From: an uncultured Actinomycetospora sp.
GTDB taxonomy: Bacteria; Actinomycetota; Actinomycetes; Mycobacteriales; Pseudonocardiaceae
Length of the DNA: 11,648 nucleotides
Reading direction: 5' to 3'
Assembly (NCBI GenBank): GCA_902805495.1
Contig: CADCTH010000451.1
Coordinates: forward strand, 1 to 11,648
Shown here: positions 6,363 through 11,596 of the stretch, one piece after another
How the letters are laid out: each line of letters begins with the position of its first letter
Position numbering within the stretch: position 1 is the stretch's first letter
Program-made: the position numbers and the translations under genes
Notes under the pieces: generated by a model
Databases searched by the model: none
Seen by the model: the letters and a program-made list of their open reading frames with translations, nothing else
What the model was told of the DNA's origin: nothing

Positions 6363-6722
6363 TCACCCGGGCAGCTCGGCCGGATCGACCGTGATCGCGC
6401 CACCGCGCAGCGCCCCGAGACCGAGGGCGTCGTCGAACCAGACGGCGAAGGTCAGCGACTGCTCCGTCGCGAGCACGATCAGCTCGTTGCGCACGGTCAG
6501 GGCGTGCGCACGCGTCGCCGTGAACGGGGTCGTATGGCCGCCCGCCTCGGCGAGGGCTTCGGCGTGGCGTGTGATCTGCTGGATCCGCACCGCGCCCAGG
6601 CCGCTCCCACCCTCTCCTCGGAGCCAGGCGAGCACCGCGCGGGCGGCGACCTGCAGGCGCTCGAGGTCGAGGGGGTTCGTGTCTGTGCGGACGTTGGGTC
6701 CGATGCCGGGGATCGTCGTCAT
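6363..6722 (-). CDS. Small hypothetical protein (119 aa) at the end of the ANTAR gene run
   Basis: I do not recognise this protein. It starts MTTIPGIGPNVRTDTNPLDL and then shows predicted helices (about 20-37, 44-60 and 70-88), followed by a strand-like stretch LTFAVWFDDALGLGAL (90-105) and a short tail with ITVDPAEL. No cysteine, signal peptide or membrane helix is present. The start is ATG at 6722, with GGAAA at 6733-6729 and a 6-base spacer. It follows the degenerate ANTAR gene after 56 bases on the same strand, and a GC hairpin lies right behind its stop, so it is probably the last gene of that transcript. It may be a target or partner of the ANTAR proteins, but only position supports that. 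Confidence 0.65.
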   Translation of the reverse strand: MTTIPGIGPNVRTDTNPLDLERLQVAARAVLAWLRGEGGSGLGAVRIQQITRHAEALAEAGGHTTPFTATRAHALTVRNELIVLATEQSLTFAVWFDDALGLGALRGGAITVDPAELPG

Positions 6723-6731
6723 CGCTCGTTT

Positions 6732-6762
6732 CCGGGGGCTGCCGGCTCCGGTGTGGGCCGGA
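6732..6762 (-). other. Two adjacent hairpins with six-base loops in the leader of the 119-aa gene
   Basis: Read on the minus strand, TCCGG-CCCACA-CCGGA (6762-6747) is followed after one base by CCGG-CAGCCC-CCGG (6745-6732). Two neighbouring hexaloop hairpins are the geometry of known ANTAR targets. Those targets have A at loop position 1 and G at position 4, and neither loop here does. Short GC hairpins also arise often by chance. Confidence 0.3.
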
Positions 6763-6778
6763 CGGTGGGCGGGAGGGC

Positions 6779-6994
6779 TCAGCGGACGGGCTGGTCGCGC
6801 AGGAGCGGGTCGACGGGACGCGTCGTGAGGACGGCCAGTGCCGCGGCGTGCAGGGAGACGCCGAGGTCCGAGGCGCGGGAGCGCAGGGCGTCCGCACCCT
6901 CGTGCAGCGTGCAGCCCCGCGTGGTGGCGACGAGGTGTTGGGCGCGGCGGACGTCCGCCTCGTACTGGTGATCGTGCGAGCGCCGACGGCGCAT
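6779..6994 (-). CDS. Small ANTAR-like protein (degenerate)
   Basis: A 71-aa protein whose central part, DVRRAQHLVATTRGCTLHEG, ADALRSRASDLGVSL and HAAALAVL, follows the ANTAR pattern of three helices: a small-residue first helix, G-C-T-L-x-E-A-like turn, LR-x-x-A second helix, and a small third helix. The usual A-K-G-x-L-x-E core is replaced by A-Q-H-L-V-A, so it is degenerate or specialised. There is no sensor domain. I chose ATG at 6994, with a G-rich Shine-Dalgarno-like GGGGGA just upstream. In-frame starts at 7078 (ATG) and 7096 (GTG) would add an Arg/Gly-rich extension. It lies 164 bases behind the GAF-ANTAR gene at 7159-7890, with a strong hairpin in that spacer. Confidence 0.6.
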   Translation of the reverse strand: MRRRRSHDHQYEADVRRAQHLVATTRGCTLHEGADALRSRASDLGVSLHAAALAVLTTRPVDPLLRDQPVR

Positions 6995-7056
6995 GCTTCC
7001 CCCGGGTCGGACCTGGCCCTCGCGATCGACGAGGGCGCGCCGACGGGGTCCGGGTC

Positions 7057-7088
7057 GACGGTCTCCACCGTCGCTCATCGCGACGGTG
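7057..7088 (-). promoter_or_regulatory. Mutually exclusive hairpins between two ANTAR genes
   Basis: A perfect 9-bp stem, CACCGTCGC/GCGACGGTG with a 5-base loop (7066-7088), competes with a 6-bp stem, GACGGT/ACCGTC with a 4-base loop (7057-7072). Both use the segment 7067-7072. The arrangement resembles a terminator/antiterminator or attenuator pair and lies between the GAF-ANTAR stop and the small ANTAR-like gene. It could equally be a simple terminator. Confidence 0.45.
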
Positions 7089-7158
7089 CTGTCCACCCCG
7101 CGTCACGACGACGACCGGCCGCACGACGCGCCGGGCGGGGTGGGGCGGACCGGCCAGG

Positions 7159-7890
7159 TCAGTCGAGCAGCACCCTCGTGTCGATGACGCCCTCGACGAC
7201 GTCGCGGGCCACGTCGGCGAGCCGCACCTGGCGGCCGCGCGCGTAGGACCGCATCCGGGCGAAGGCCTGGTCGAGACCGATACCGCCCCGCTCGGCGAGC
7301 ACGCCCTTGGCCTGCTCGATGATGACCCGGCTGGTCAGCGCGGCCTGGAGCTGCTCGGTGAGCAGTTCACGCTGCCGGCTGCTGCGATCGGTGAGGATCG
7401 CGATGGTGGCGACGTCGGCGAGGGCCTGCCCCACCCCGAGGTCGGCGTCGTCCATGACGTGGCGCTGCCGGTGGAAGAGGTTGAGGGCCCCGACGACCTC
7501 GCCGCGCAGGCGCATCGGCAGGGCGTGCACCGAGCCGAACCCGTTCTCCCGCGCGCGGGACGTGAACCGCGGCCACCGGTCCTCGGTGGCCAGGTCGTCG
7601 ACGCGGACCTGGACGCCGGTGCGGAAGCAGTCCAGGCAGGGACCCTGGTCCGCCTGGAGCTGGAAGAGCTCCACCACCTGCGCCTGCTCGTTCGACGCCG
7701 ACACCAGCTGCAGGCTCCCGCGCTGGTCGGTCAGCAGGAGCCCGGCGGCGTCGGCACCGAGCAGCGACACGCAGTCGGCGCACAGCCCGTGGAACAGGTC
7801 GATGACGTCGTAGTCGGTGACGAGCGTGTCGGCGAGACGGACGAACGCCTCGACGAGCGTCTGCTCGCGATGCCGGGCGGGCGTGGTCAT
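7159..7890 (-). CDS. GAF-ANTAR transcription antitermination regulator (243 aa)
   Basis: An N-terminal GAF sensor domain (about 28-165) is joined to a C-terminal ANTAR RNA-binding domain (about 175-234). The GAF part contains ADQGPCLDCFRTG (80-92), WPRF (106-109) and GEVVGALNLFHR (130-141). The ANTAR part has SRVIIEQAKGVLAERGGIGL, AFARMRSYARG and LADVARDVV. Four cysteines form two CxxC pairs, C37/C40 and C85/C88, which could bind a metal or act as a redox switch. No kinase or receiver domain is present, so it should sense a signal directly. The ATG at 7890 overlaps the stop of the upstream GAF-ANTAR gene in ATGA, and GGAGG at 7902-7898 has a 7-base spacer. The pair is very probably co-translated and may form heterodimers. 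Confidence 0.93.
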   Translation of the reverse strand: MTTPARHREQTLVEAFVRLADTLVTDYDVIDLFHGLCADCVSLLGADAAGLLLTDQRGSLQLVSASNEQAQVVELFQLQADQGPCLDCFRTGVQVRVDDLATEDRWPRFTSRARENGFGSVHALPMRLRGEVVGALNLFHRQRHVMDDADLGVGQALADVATIAILTDRSSRQRELLTEQLQAALTSRVIIEQAKGVLAERGGIGLDQAFARMRSYARGRQVRLADVARDVVEGVIDTRVLLD

Positions 7891-8681
7891 GGCGGGTCCT
7901 CCTCGCCCCGGCTCCTGGGTTGAGCGGGGTCGTCGATCGTGTCATCGTCCCGGTACCCGTTGGCACGCAAGGACCCGTCGTCGTGCAGGCGCAATCGCCG
8001 GGCGAGGACGTCGTCGGCGACGTCGGTGACCGTACGGCCGGTGGCGAAGGCGGCGGCCCGCAGCCGGGACAGCGCGGCCGCGGCGGACAGGTGGCCCTGG
8101 GCGATCAGCATCCCGGTGGCCTGGTGCACCTCGGCGCGGGCGAGCGACGAGCCGTCGACGGTCTCGATCTCCAGCCCCCCGTCGACGGTCGCCTTCGGCC
8201 CGAGCGTGTCGAGCAAGGTCCACACGGCCGCGTCCGCGGCCCGCAGCGCGCCGGTCAGCTCCTGCTGGTCGAGCCCGCCCGGGGTGTCGCGGTAGCAGTC
8301 GAGGACACCGATCCGGCTGGCGCCCACGTTCAGCGGGAACACGAACATGCCGCGGGCCCCGGTGTCGGCCGCGGCGGCGGCGAACACCGGCCACCGGCGC
8401 TCGCCGGGGTCGGCGATGTCCGGCACGAGCACCGCACGGCCCGTGGAGAACGACTCCACGCACGGGCCGTCGCCGAGACTGAACTGCAGCTCGTCGATCC
8501 GCTCGGAGACCTCGTCCGTGGCGCACACCGGCTCCTGGCGGTCGGGGCCGGCCATCACGGTGAGGGCGGCGCCGGACACCGGCAGCCAGGCCACACAGGC
8601 CTGGCAGACCGCCAGCGGGGCGTCCGAGGCGTTGCTCGCGACGGCGGCCGCCAGCGCCTGGCTCAGCCGCACCTGGTCCAC
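7887..8681 (-). CDS. GAF-ANTAR regulator (264 aa), first of a coupled pair
   Basis: The GAF domain spans about 20-150, with SLGDGPCVESFSTGRAVLVP (68-87), RRWPVFAAAAADTGARGMFV and a LDCYR strand. The ANTAR domain follows at about 180-232, with ARAEVHQATGMLIAQGHLS, LSRLRAAAFATGRTVTDVA and DDVLARR. A charged tail of about 30 residues follows. Cysteines are C26, C29, C53, C74 and C129, so the first CxxC of its partner is kept and the second has only C74. The start is uncertain: GTG at 8681 has GAGGTG at a good distance, while the upstream in-frame GTG at 8690 would add three residues. Its stop overlaps the start of the next GAF-ANTAR gene by 4 bases. It is divergent from the reductase gene at 8903. 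Confidence 0.9.
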   Translation of the reverse strand: MDQVRLSQALAAAVASNASDAPLAVCQACVAWLPVSGAALTVMAGPDRQEPVCATDEVSERIDELQFSLGDGPCVESFSTGRAVLVPDIADPGERRWPVFAAAAADTGARGMFVFPLNVGASRIGVLDCYRDTPGGLDQQELTGALRAADAAVWTLLDTLGPKATVDGGLEIETVDGSSLARAEVHQATGMLIAQGHLSAAAALSRLRAAAFATGRTVTDVADDVLARRLRLHDDGSLRANGYRDDDTIDDPAQPRSRGEEDPP

Positions 8682-8803
8682 CGCGCCCACCTCGGTCGTC
8701 GTCCCGGCTGGCGTGTGTCCACCCGGAGTTCCCGACGTGGTCCCGATCGGGCCCTGCGCGCCGGCGATCCGTTCGTGCCGGTCGGGAGGACGCTACACCC
8801 GCC

Positions 8804-8840
8804 GGGAAGGGCGGACGTCCGGTGCGACTTCCCGTCCGCC
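8804..8840. repeat. Permuted inverted repeats between divergent GAF-ANTAR and reductase genes
   Basis: GGGAAG (8804-8809) and GGCGGAC (8810-8816) are followed after 11 bases by their complements in the same order, CTTCCC (8828-8833) and GTCCGCC (8834-8840). Only one stem can form fully at a time. The 10-bp palindrome CGGACGTCCG (8813-8822) lies inside. The position between two divergent genes suggests an operator region. Confidence 0.4.
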
Positions 8841-8857
8841 GTCACCTCCTCTAGATT
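8829..8857 (+). promoter_or_regulatory. Candidate promoter of the reductase gene
   Basis: TAGATT (8852-8857) fits the TANNNT -10 pattern, and a weak -35-like TTCCCG (8829-8834) sits 17 bases upstream. The predicted transcript start near 8864 would lie within the dyad described next, so the dyad might act as an operator rather than as RNA. Confidence 0.4.
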
Positions 8858-8896
8858 GCGGGCTGCTGCTTGCAGATCGCAATCACCCTCGAGAGG
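8845..8896 (+). promoter_or_regulatory. Dyad and anti-Shine-Dalgarno-like segment in the reductase leader
   Basis: GATTGCG (8854-8860) and CGCAATC (8878-8884) form a perfect 7-bp dyad around an inner stem CTGC/GCAG (8863-8866 and 8872-8875). CCTCT (8848-8852), part of an anti-Shine-Dalgarno-like CCTCCTCT, is complementary to AGAGG (8892-8896), the ribosome-binding site. If transcription starts upstream of 8845 the leader could hide the ribosome-binding site. If it starts near 8864 the dyad is more likely a repressor operator. Confidence 0.4.
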
Positions 8897-8902
8897 TCGC
8901 GG

Positions 8903-9508
8903 ATGCCCGACACCACCTGCCACATGTCGATCTCGCTCGACGGCTTCGTCGCGGGGCCGGACCAGAGCCGCGAGCACCCGCTCGGGCGGCGCGGCCACGA
9001 CGTCCACCGCTGGCACCTCGGCGACGAGCGCGCCACCGAGGCCGACGAGATCGCCGCCGGCTGGCTCATGCGCCCGCGCGGCGCCTACGTCATGGGCCGC
9101 AACATGTTCGGGCCGATCCGGGGCGAGTGGGACGAGGACTGGCGCGGCTGGTGGGGACCCGAGCCGCCGTACCACGCACCGGTGTTCGTGCTGACCCGTC
9201 ACGACCGCGAGTCGATCGAGATGGAGGGCGGGACGACCTTCCACTTCGTCACCGACGGCTTCGACGCCGCCTACGCCCGGGCGCGCGAGACGGCCGGCGA
9301 CGCCGGCGTGGACATCGCGGGCGGCGCCTCCACCGTCCGGCAGGCGCTCGTCGCCGGCGTGGTCGACGAGCTCACCCTCGACATCGCCCCGGTGCTGCTC
9401 GGGTCGGGTGAGCGGATCTTCGACGGCGTCGACGACCTCGGCCTCGAGCCCGTCGAGGTACTGCACTCCCCGCTCGCCACCCACATCCGCTACCGCCGGG
9501 CGGACTGA
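8903..9508 (+). CDS. Dihydrofolate reductase/RibD C-terminal domain family protein
   Basis: A 201-aa protein with the RibD-C/DHFR-like fold. It shows CHMSISLDGFVAGPDQSREH (6-25), AYVMGRNMFGPIRGEW (61-76), PVFVLTRHDR (93-102), IAGGASTVRQAL (138-149) and LDIAPVLLGSGERIFDG (159-175). These are the substrate strand, the NADPH phosphate-binding G-R pair, the GG turn and the family's LGSG motif. It should be a soluble NADPH-dependent reductase; the substrate is unknown, and it is unlikely to be the essential folate enzyme. The start is ATG at 8903 with AGAGG at 8892-8896 and a 6-base spacer. It is the only plus-strand protein gene in the right half and lies between two groups of minus-strand ANTAR genes. 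The structured leader suggests it is regulated. Confidence 0.88.
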   Translation: MPDTTCHMSISLDGFVAGPDQSREHPLGRRGHDVHRWHLGDERATEADEIAAGWLMRPRGAYVMGRNMFGPIRGEWDEDWRGWWGPEPPYHAPVFVLTRHDRESIEMEGGTTFHFVTDGFDAAYARARETAGDAGVDIAGGASTVRQALVAGVVDELTLDIAPVLLGSGERIFDGVDDLGLEPVEVLHSPLATHIRYRRAD

Positions 9509-9546
9509 CCGCGTCCGGGGTGCTCCGACGGCGGTACCTGGAGGAT

Positions 9547-10284
9547 TCAGAGGCCTTGAGCGTCGCCGGTCCCCTGACCCGTGGCGACGCTGGTCGCGAG
9601 CCACTGGGCCACGGCGGTGAGCTTCATGTTCGTCTCCTGCGACGACCGCACGAGCATCTGGAACGCGGCGTCGTCGTCGACCTTGAAGCGTTCCATGAGG
9701 ATGCCCTTGGCCTGCCCGATCAGGTCGCGACTGTCGACAGCGCGTTGGAGGTTCGTCGCGGTGCTGCTGCCGTAGAGCAGCAGGCTGGCCTGCACCCCGA
9801 AGAGCCCGGCCATCGTGCGGGCGTCGTCATCGAAGGCGTCGGGCGTGGCCGAGTACAGGTTCAGTGCGGCGCGCATGCGGCCGTCGGCCGAGAGCTGGGT
9901 CGACATCAACGCCCGGAAGCCGGCCTCGACCGCGCGCGGGGCGAACCGCGGCCACCGCTCGGCGTCCGCACCGGCGAAGTCGTGGGCCACGACCAGCCCA
10001 CTGGGCGGCGGCTCCTCGATCGCGTCGATGCAGGGGCCCTCGTGCAGCTCGCTCTGGACCTGGTCGAGCTTGCCGATCTCGGCGCTGGTGGGGTGACGGG
10101 TCTCGACGCGTCCGTCCTGGGTCATCGAGATGCTGCCCGCGTCGACCCCGGGCACGGTCTGCACCGCCGAGACGACGATCTGGCGCAGCGTCTCCTCCAG
10201 ATCGCGGATGCTGCGCCGTCCCGCCAGCTCCCGGGCCGTCTGGCGCAGGGCCACGACGAGCTGTTCGTTCTGCTGCGGCTGCAT
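9547..10284 (-). CDS. GAF-ANTAR regulator (245 aa)
   Basis: The GAF domain (about 25-172) contains LHEGPCIDAIEEPPPSGLVV (80-99), AERWPRFAPRAVEAGFRAL and the strand AALNLYSATPDAF. The ANTAR domain (about 178-232) has AVDSRDLIGQAKGILMERF (182-200), DDDAAFQMLVRSSQETNMKL and TAVAQWL. It keeps only one cysteine, C85 of the GPC motif, unlike the other two GAF proteins here. Its ANTAR domain is nearly the same as that of the ANTAR-only protein upstream, including 38 identical bases. The start is ATG at 10284, preceded by a G-rich but imperfect Shine-Dalgarno region. Upstream in-frame starts up to 10413 exist without family support. The 242-base gap to the preceding gene holds a large hairpin. It converges on the reductase gene across 38 bases. 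Confidence 0.9.
   Translation of the reverse strand: MQPQQNEQLVVALRQTARELAGRRSIRDLEETLRQIVVSAVQTVPGVDAGSISMTQDGRVETRHPTSAEIGKLDQVQSELHEGPCIDAIEEPPPSGLVVAHDFAGADAERWPRFAPRAVEAGFRALMSTQLSADGRMRAALNLYSATPDAFDDDARTMAGLFGVQASLLLYGSSTATNLQRAVDSRDLIGQAKGILMERFKVDDDAAFQMLVRSSQETNMKLTAVAQWLATSVATGQGTGDAQGL
9692..9729. repeat. 38-bp sequence repeated exactly at 10711-10748 (ANTAR core)
   Basis: The stretch encoding SRDLIGQAKGILMER, except its first bases, is identical in both ANTAR genes over 38 bases, in direct orientation 1019 bases apart. It is a coding repeat from gene duplication and could recombine. Confidence 0.8.
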
Positions 10285-10324
10285 GGTGCCGTCCCCGTCT
10301 CCGTCGAGCGCGGAGGGCACGGGG

Positions 10325-10376
10325 CGCAGCATGTCAGGTGCGCTCGCCAGGCAGAAGCGAAGCGACATGCGCTGCG
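10325..10376 (-). other. Two-tier hairpin upstream of the 245-aa GAF-ANTAR gene
   Basis: Arms 10325-10335 and 10364-10376 pair over 11 positions with a 2-base bulge (core GCATGTC/GACATGC). Inside, GCTCGC (10342-10347) pairs with GCGAAGC (10357-10363) with one bulged base, leaving a 9-base loop. The structure ends 41 bases before the start codon. It may be a leader RNA element or a terminator for the gene upstream; no T-tract follows. Confidence 0.4.
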
Positions 10377-10526
10377 ATCTGCCCTGGCCACCACGGTGGA
10401 GGTCGGGATGCACATGAAGGACGAATCCGGCGGAGCGTCAGAACGAGCCCCGTGCCCCTTGAGGTGGCCGCGGGTTCGACCGGTCGTGCACGCCCGAGTA
10501 TGCGGCGTACGAGGCACATGCCCGCG

Positions 10527-10856
10527 TCACCCCTCGGAGAAACTCGCGGGCGTCGCGCCGGCGCCGTCGGACACGGCCACGCCCTGTGCGGCGTGACGGT
10601 TGCCGGTCTCGCCGGTGAGCCAGCGGGCGACGTCGGTGAGCTCGATGTCGGTGTCCTGGGAGGACTTGACCAGCATGCGGAACGCGGCCTCGTCGTCGAG
10701 GGAGAACCGCTCCATGAGGATGCCCTTGGCCTGCCCGATCAGGTCGCGGCTGTCCACGGCCTTCTGCAGGTGGTGCGCAGTGTCGGCGCCGTGGAGCAGC
10801 AGTGCGGAAATGGAGGCCGAACAGACACCCGTCAAGTCGAGCGCTGTAGACCCCAC
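10527..10856 (-). CDS. ANTAR-only protein (109 aa)
   Basis: Residues 30-84 form an ANTAR domain: LQKAVDSRDLIGQAKGILME, then DDEAAFRMLVKSSQDTDIEL and TDVARWL. The preceding 29 residues, with VCSASISALLLHGADTAHHL, look like the last helix of a GAF domain, while the rest of a GAF domain is missing. The C-terminal 25 residues are low in complexity. The start is convincing: GTG at 10856 with GGAGG at 10868-10864 and a 7-base spacer, so it is a functional short gene and not simply a broken one. Without a sensor domain it may be constitutive, may respond through a partner, or may dimerise with the GAF-ANTAR proteins nearby. The 111-aa gene ends 41 bases upstream on the same strand. Confidence 0.88.
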   Translation of the reverse strand: MGSTALDLTGVCSASISALLLHGADTAHHLQKAVDSRDLIGQAKGILMERFSLDDEAAFRMLVKSSQDTDIELTDVARWLTGETGNRHAAQGVAVSDGAGATPASFSEG

Positions 10857-10897
10857 TGTCCACCCTCCGCACGCGCATTGCCGACTGGGGCGGACGG

Positions 10898-11233
10898 TCA
10901 ATCGTCGGGACCGACGCTCGCTGTCCGACGGGGCACCAGGCGCGAGGCGGCGTGGTGGCCGTCGAGGCGGGTCATCCCGCGCGCCATCGAGGCGGTCGCC
11001 GTGACGCCCTGGACCACGGCAAGGAGGTTGTGGCTGTCCGCCGTGGTCGGGATGGACTCGAGCCCGGTGGCGCGCACGAGGGCGGCGAGGGCTTCGAGGT
11101 TCTTGGCCAGGTCCGCGATCAGCTCGCTCTTGTCGATGCCGCTGTTCCGCGTCGGGCGGCGTTCGGTCGCTTGCCTGAGTGCGGCGGTCGCTTCACGCAG
11201 GGCGCAGAGGGCGTTCTCGGCGTCGCTGGCCAC
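10898..11233 (-). CDS. Small helical hypothetical protein (111 aa), first gene of the ANTAR run
   Basis: I do not recognise this protein. It is predicted to be almost wholly helical. Residues 1-27 (AENALCALREATAALRQATE) and 33-57 (DKSELIADLAKNLEALAALV) are amphipathic, and a further Ala-rich helix (68-90, LLAVVQGVTATASMARGM) precedes a basic tail. It has one cysteine, C10, and no signal peptide. The start is GTG at 11233 with GGAGG at 11244-11240 and a 6-base spacer. The ANTAR-only gene begins 41 bases after its stop, so the two are probably one operon. A role as a partner or sensor for the sensor-less ANTAR protein is plausible but rests on position only. Confidence 0.7.
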   Translation of the reverse strand: MASDAENALCALREATAALRQATERRPTRNSGIDKSELIADLAKNLEALAALVRATGLESIPTTADSHNLLAVVQGVTATASMARGMTRLDGHHAASRLVPRRTASVGPDD

Positions 11234-11596
11234 GGCGGGCCTCCATGTCTCGGCGGATCAGGCGCTGCTCGCACGTGGACCCCGCCGATGTGGAGGCCGT
11301 CGCTCCCAGTATGCCCGCGATCGGCCTGGACGCCCTGTCGTGTTGCGGCACCAGCTCGCACGGTTCGTGCTCGAGTCTCTCCCGCGGCGGCGCGCTGTCG
11401 ACCAGCGCTCGCGGTCGTGCGGGCGGTCTGGCAGCCCTCGGGCGCGCGCCCGTGCGGGTGAAGCCCCGTCCCGACCACTGTTCCTGACGAGCTGGCCGAC
11501 CGCTTCGACGACGCCGTGCGTGCACCAGGTGTGGACCGAGCCCGCCGACGAGGGAGACGACCAGTGACGACGATCGTGCAGCTAGAGTGCATGCGG
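11234..11596. other. Intergenic region of 363 bases, no credible gene
   Basis: Open frames here on both strands are Arg/Pro/Ala-rich and match no family. The stretch should hold the promoter of the minus-strand gene starting at 11233 (a weak -10-like CATACT at 11314-11309 has no good -35) and that of the tRNA. A 14-bp perfect palindrome, CGGGCGCGCGCCCG, is at 11439-11452. Confidence 0.5.
11583..11588 (+). promoter_or_regulatory. Candidate -10 element of the tRNA gene
   Basis: TAGAGT fits TANNNT and ends 8 bases before the mature tRNA 5' end. No clear -35 is present at the usual distance. Confidence 0.35.

Noticed and set aside
6269..6403. N-terminal extension of the DUF6194 remnant to the ATG at 6403
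   Set aside because: The extension overlaps the end of the 119-aa gene and shows none of the conserved DUF6194 N-terminal features.
7057..8884. True ANTAR target motif (paired hexaloops with A1 and G4) in the cluster spacers
   Set aside because: I looked at each spacer on both strands. Hairpins exist, but none has the two conserved loop bases, so I do not annotate a target.
9509..9546. Terminator between the convergent reductase and GAF-ANTAR genes
   Set aside because: I saw no stable inverted repeat in these 38 bases.
10285..10413. N-terminal extension of the 245-aa GAF-ANTAR protein
   Set aside because: The extra residues have no GAF or coiled-coil character and the region forms a hairpin; the ATG at 10284 gives the usual family length.
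11439..11452. 14-bp palindrome CGGGCGCGCGCCCG as an operator
   Set aside because: It is pure G and C and such palindromes are expected by chance in this composition; no promoter lies at it.
9864..11567. Plus-strand open frame of 567 codons opposite the ANTAR genes
   Set aside because: Low-complexity Arg/Ala/Ser composition and complete overlap with well-supported minus-strand genes.
11119..11592. Minus-strand frames in the 363-base gap before the tRNA
   Set aside because: No ribosome-binding site, Arg-rich composition, and no recognisable motif.
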